Shown here piece by piece: positions 61,437 to 64,000 of a stretch of 64,000 bases of DNA. Every line of letters starts with the position of its first letter. The stretch's first letter is position 1. Source of the DNA: Weizmannia acidilactici (GTDB lineage: Bacteria > Bacillota > Bacilli > Bacillales > Bacillaceae_C); NCBI RefSeq assembly GCF_008974185.1, contig NZ_BKZP01000018.1, forward strand, positions 1 through 64,000, given 5' to 3'. The notes beneath the pieces were generated by a model. That model was not told the DNA's origin, did no database searches, and was given only the letters and a program-made list of their open reading frames with translations. Both the position numbers and the translations under genes were made by a program.

Positions 61437-63395
61437 GTGTTATTGTGGAAACCGTCCCAGGAGCGGATTAAACATGCCGGTATCAGCCGATTTAGAAAAT
61501 GGCTGCAACAAGAATATGGTTTAAATTTTGAAATCCACCAGGAACTTTGGAAATGGTCGGTGGATGAACTTGAACTGTTTTGGGAAAGTATTTGGAAATA
61601 TTGCAACATCATCTCCCACACACCTTACCAACAAGTCCTAAACTCTAGAACAATGCCGGGGGCCAAATGGTTTGCCGGTTCCACACTGAATTATGCCGAA
61701 CATGTTTTTCGCAACAGCAGAGAAAATCAGTCCGCAATCATTTTCAAATCGGAAACGGTGCCCAAAAAAGAAGTCAGTTGGAAGGAGCTTCAGGAAAAAA
61801 CGGCGAAGGTGGCATTGTTTTTAAAAAAATGTGGCGTCCAAAAAGGGGAGCGGGTCGTCGCCTATATGCCGAACATTCCTGAAACAGTGATGGCGTTTTT
61901 GGCGTGTGCAAGCATCGGGGCTATTTGGTCGTCGTGTTCCCCGGATTTTGGAAATGATAGTGTCATCGAACGGTTCAAACAAATCGAACCCGTCGTTTTA
62001 TTTTCCGTTGACGGCTATTCCTATAACGGTAAAATTTATGATAAACGAAAGAATATTGCAGAACTCCAGGCGGCTTTACCCACTTTGAAGAAAACGATTG
62101 TGTTGCCTTATATTTTCGGTAATGTGGAAACGGACGATAGGACCATTTCTTGGAATGACCTCTTAGAGGGGAAGGCCGAAATGGAATACGAATATGTGCC
62201 GTTTGACCATCCGCTGTGGATTTTATTTTCTTCTGGTACGACAGGATTGCCAAAGCCGATTGTGCAGGGGCAGGGCGGCATCCTCATGGAACACCTGAAA
62301 ATTTTAAAAGTGGAGCAGGGAGTGGAACCGGAGGATATTTATTTTTGGTTCACGGCAACAGGGTGGATGATGTGGAACCTTCTTATTGGCAACCTTTTGG
62401 CGGGCTGCACGATTGTCCTTTATGATGGTAGCCCGGCACATCCGGGAATCGATACATTGTGGGATCTGGCGGAAGACGCGGGGGTTACGCATTTTGGCAC
62501 CAGTGCCGGTTTCATAAATGTATGCATGAAATCGGGCGTTAAGCCGAATGAAAATCATAACTTTTCTAGGCTAAAAGCCATTTTGTCAACCGGTTCGCCC
62601 CTGCCGGCAGAAGGATTTGTATGGGCATATGAAAATGTGAAAGAAGATTTATGGGTTGTTTCCACGAGCGGCGGTACGGATGTGTGTACGGCGTTTGTCG
62701 GCGGCTCGCCTGTGCTGCCGGTCTATGCGGGGGAAATCCAAACACGTGGTTTAGGCGCACACATTCAAGCATTTGACGATGAGGGTAACCCGCTTGTCAA
62801 TGAGGTTGGAGAATTGGTGATTACCGATCCGATGCCATCCATGCCCCTTTACTTTTGGGGGGATGAAAAGTACAAACGGTATCTCGAAAGTTATTTTGAT
62901 GTGTATCCGGGCGTGTGGAGGCATGGGGATTGGATAAAAATCGACGAGAAGGGCAGCTGTGTCATTTATGGCCGTTCAGACTCCACGATCAACCGGCAGG
63001 GTGTACGTATGGGGACGAGTGAAATTTACCGCGCAGTGGAAGGCATTGATGAGATCGTGGAGAGTCTGGTCATTGACTTGGAACATCTCGGAAGAAAATC
63101 ATTCATGCCGCTTTTTGTCGTTCTAAGACCCGGCCGGCATATGGGCGCTGAACTAAAAGACAAAATCAAAGCTGAAATAAGGGGTAAGGTCTCGCCACGG
63201 TTTGTCCCTGACGAAATTTATGAAGTCGAACAAATCCCAAAAACATTGAGCGGAAAGAAATTGGAAGTCCCGATCCGCAAAATTTTACTCGGGTTCCCGG
63301 TTGAAAAAGTGGTCAACCAAGGATCAATGGCAAATCCCGAGTCCTTAAACTTTTTCATTGAACTGGCAAAAACGATAAACGGGCTGGAAGAGTAA
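61437..63395 (+). CDS. Acetoacetyl-CoA synthetase (acetoacetate-CoA ligase)
   Basis: ANL-superfamily ligase (652 aa) that makes acetoacetyl-CoA from acetoacetate, ATP and CoA. The AMP-binding motif is ILFSSGTTGLPKPIVQGQGG near residue 265. YFWFTATGWMMWNLLIGNLL and VVSTSGGTDVCTAFVGGSP are typical of the AACS group. The C-terminal lid has HGDWIKIDEKG...GRSDSTINRQGVRMGTSEIY, and the catalytic Lys is in PKTLSGKKLEVPIRKIL. The acetyl-CoA synthetase-like N-terminal ACAS_N region is present (LQQEYGLNFEIHQELWKWSV). GTG 61437 or TTG 61443 may be the start. A cre-like site suggests carbon control; its thiolase partner may be the one at 49070. Confidence 0.9.
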   Translation: MLLWKPSQERIKHAGISRFRKWLQQEYGLNFEIHQELWKWSVDELELFWESIWKYCNIISHTPYQQVLNSRTMPGAKWFAGSTLNYAEHVFRNSRENQSAIIFKSETVPKKEVSWKELQEKTAKVALFLKKCGVQKGERVVAYMPNIPETVMAFLACASIGAIWSSCSPDFGNDSVIERFKQIEPVVLFSVDGYSYNGKIYDKRKNIAELQAALPTLKKTIVLPYIFGNVETDDRTISWNDLLEGKAEMEYEYVPFDHPLWILFSSGTTGLPKPIVQGQGGILMEHLKILKVEQGVEPEDIYFWFTATGWMMWNLLIGNLLAGCTIVLYDGSPAHPGIDTLWDLAEDAGVTHFGTSAGFINVCMKSGVKPNENHNFSRLKAILSTGSPLPAEGFVWAYENVKEDLWVVSTSGGTDVCTAFVGGSPVLPVYAGEIQTRGLGAHIQAFDDEGNPLVNEVGELVITDPMPSMPLYFWGDEKYKRYLESYFDVYPGVWRHGDWIKIDEKGSCVIYGRSDSTINRQGVRMGTSEIYRAVEGIDEIVESLVIDLEHLGRKSFMPLFVVLRPGRHMGAELKDKIKAEIRGKVSPRFVPDEIYEVEQIPKTLSGKKLEVPIRKILLGFPVEKVVNQGSMANPESLNFFIELAKTINGLEE

Positions 63396-63424
63396 ATCAT
63401 TAGTAGGAAAGTATACGAAAAAAA

Positions 63425-63482
63425 GGGGCTGTCCCAAAGTCGGTAGATTGACGTGGGGGCACCCTTTTTTCATGTAAGGTAA
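63425..63482 (+). mobile_element. IS-end-like repeat, partial copy
   Basis: GGGGCTGTCCCAAAGTCGGT followed by a GATTGAC and GTGGGGGCACCCTTTTTT segment. It matches, over about 55 bases, the reverse complement of the right end of the repeat at 47532-47857 (GGGGTTGTCCTAAAAGTCAG ... GGGGCACCCCCTTTTTT). It is the outer end of the same element family in opposite orientation. Confidence 0.6.
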
Positions 63483-64000
63483 TGTGATGGGACAGACTCA
63501 TTATTTTATGAATAAAAAAAGATTTTTATGTATGAGTGAATTTCAAAATTCCAAGTCCTTGTGTCCCAAGGTATTCAAAACATAAAAAAGGAAGTACCTC
63601 CCCAAGTCTTGTATAATAGTACCTGAATCCGTGACGAAAACCTAATCAACGGTGTTAGTAGGTAGATTTTTCAGGCTGAATTCCGAAAAGTAACTGATGT
63701 TTTGTGAAATTGTATTTTGCTGCTTTGGTGTATTTTAAAAGCGCTTTTAAAGGTCAATTTTTAGGCATGCCAAAAAAACTTGCCGTTTCTAATTTTTGCA
63801 AGTTTCCCTGTTAACTATGGATTTTATGGCGGTATTAGAAAAAGGCATAGTAGCTTTCAAAGGTTGGACGCCATTTGTTGGTCACGCTGACTTTCAGTTT
63901 CCACTGGTGCCCCTGATGAACCAGCTTTGATGCCATCGTGATCATTGAATGACTGTCCGGATTCTCCTCCTCGCGGCTTTCTTTTTAAGAGGGGCATCCT
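63483..64000 (+). other. Terminal stretch without a recognised gene
   Basis: Holds GGAAGTACCT (63591-63600) and AGTACCT (63620-63626) flanking a TATAAT (63614-63619) in TCTTGTATAATAGTACCT, a possible promoter of the neighbouring mobile element. The last 165 bases contain a minus-strand frame of about 45 codons (SKLVHQGHQWKLKVSVTNKW) that I cannot assign and that may be part of a transposase beyond the window edge. Confidence 0.3.

Noticed and set aside
63835-63980. Minus-strand frame of about 45 codons at the window edge
   Set aside because: It could be part of a transposase continuing outside the window, but the visible residues match no family I recognise and a stop precedes it; noted only in the gap description.
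1-64000. tRNA or rRNA genes and CRISPR arrays
   Set aside because: No cloverleaf-like cluster, no rRNA motifs and no regular repeat-spacer array were seen. The AATCAGCGG arrays have too short units and decayed copies to be CRISPR.

Overview
The window is chromosomal DNA of a spore-forming Bacillaceae. Most of the first 28 kb follows the order of the Bacillus subtilis opp-spx-mecA-coiA-pepF-yjbH-to-yjbP-fabI-cotO-yjcA-spoVIF-yjcF-yjcG-yjcH segment. Shine-Dalgarno sites are strong, TTG and GTG starts are common, and sporulation genes are present. The genus cannot be fixed from the sequence. A thermotolerant, lactic-acid-forming Heyndrickxia (Bacillus) coagulans-like organism would fit the D-lactate-dehydrogenase-type gene and the sugar PTS content, but that is inference.

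Layout. 0.2-6.0 kb: complete oligopeptide ABC transporter oppABCDF. 6.2-12.9 kb: redox, competence and proteolysis control (spx, mecA, coiA, pepF, the RoxS/RsaE small RNA, the spxH/yjbH adaptor, truncated globin yjbI). 13.1-19.3 kb: cwlQ, yjbK, yjbL, the small alarmone synthetase sasB, NAD kinase, pseudouridine synthase yjbO, prpE and FapR-controlled fabI. 19.8-24.6 kb: a spore block with a cotO split by an in-frame amber codon, yjcA, a 40-aa Cys/Lys peptide, a compact YhcN-type lipoprotein-spoVAC-spoVAD-spoVAEb operon, a YjcZ-type peptide and spoVIF. 25-29.3 kb: yjcF-yjcG-yjcH, a frameshifted speD and a YqcI-type gene. 29.2-30.4 kb: microproteins between two copies of an unassigned intergenic element. 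30.4-35.7 kb: a gmu-type beta-glucoside/glucomannan PTS operon (B-C-A-D-R-E) with a perfect cre site. 36-45.5 kb: SDR dehydrogenase, a NatA/NatB-like exporter (yhaQP), signal peptidase I, a PP2C-like protein, ruins of a second lactose/cellobiose-type PTS, a nitroreductase ruin, and pepC. 45.6-47.4 kb: a second M3 oligopeptidase. 48.0-55.9 kb: an acyl-CoA catabolic island (IclR regulator, thiolase, MFS carrier, type III CoA-transferase, 3-hydroxyacyl-CoA dehydrogenase, acyl-CoA dehydrogenase, enoyl-CoA hydratase) bracketed by direct copies of an IS-end-like repeat. 56.2-61.1 kb: a gene graveyard (SGNH hydrolase, RloA/RloB defence pair, transposase, DUF421 module) around intact D-2-hydroxyacid dehydrogenase and ykuS genes. 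61.4-63.4 kb: acetoacetyl-CoA synthetase. The window ends in IS-end-like sequence with no recognised gene.

How the parts connect. Opp imports peptides that PepF, the second M3 enzyme and PepC can degrade. Spx and its ClpXP adaptor SpxH lie 5 kb apart, with MecA and the redox sRNA RoxS between them. The left half is syntenic core. The right half is accessory: carbon-source modules with cre sites, repeated IS-like ends and many pseudogenes. The best leads are the bracketed catabolic island, the duplicated 29-30 kb element with its microproteins, the 20-21-bp-phased AATCAGCGG arrays, and the decayed RloAB defence locus.
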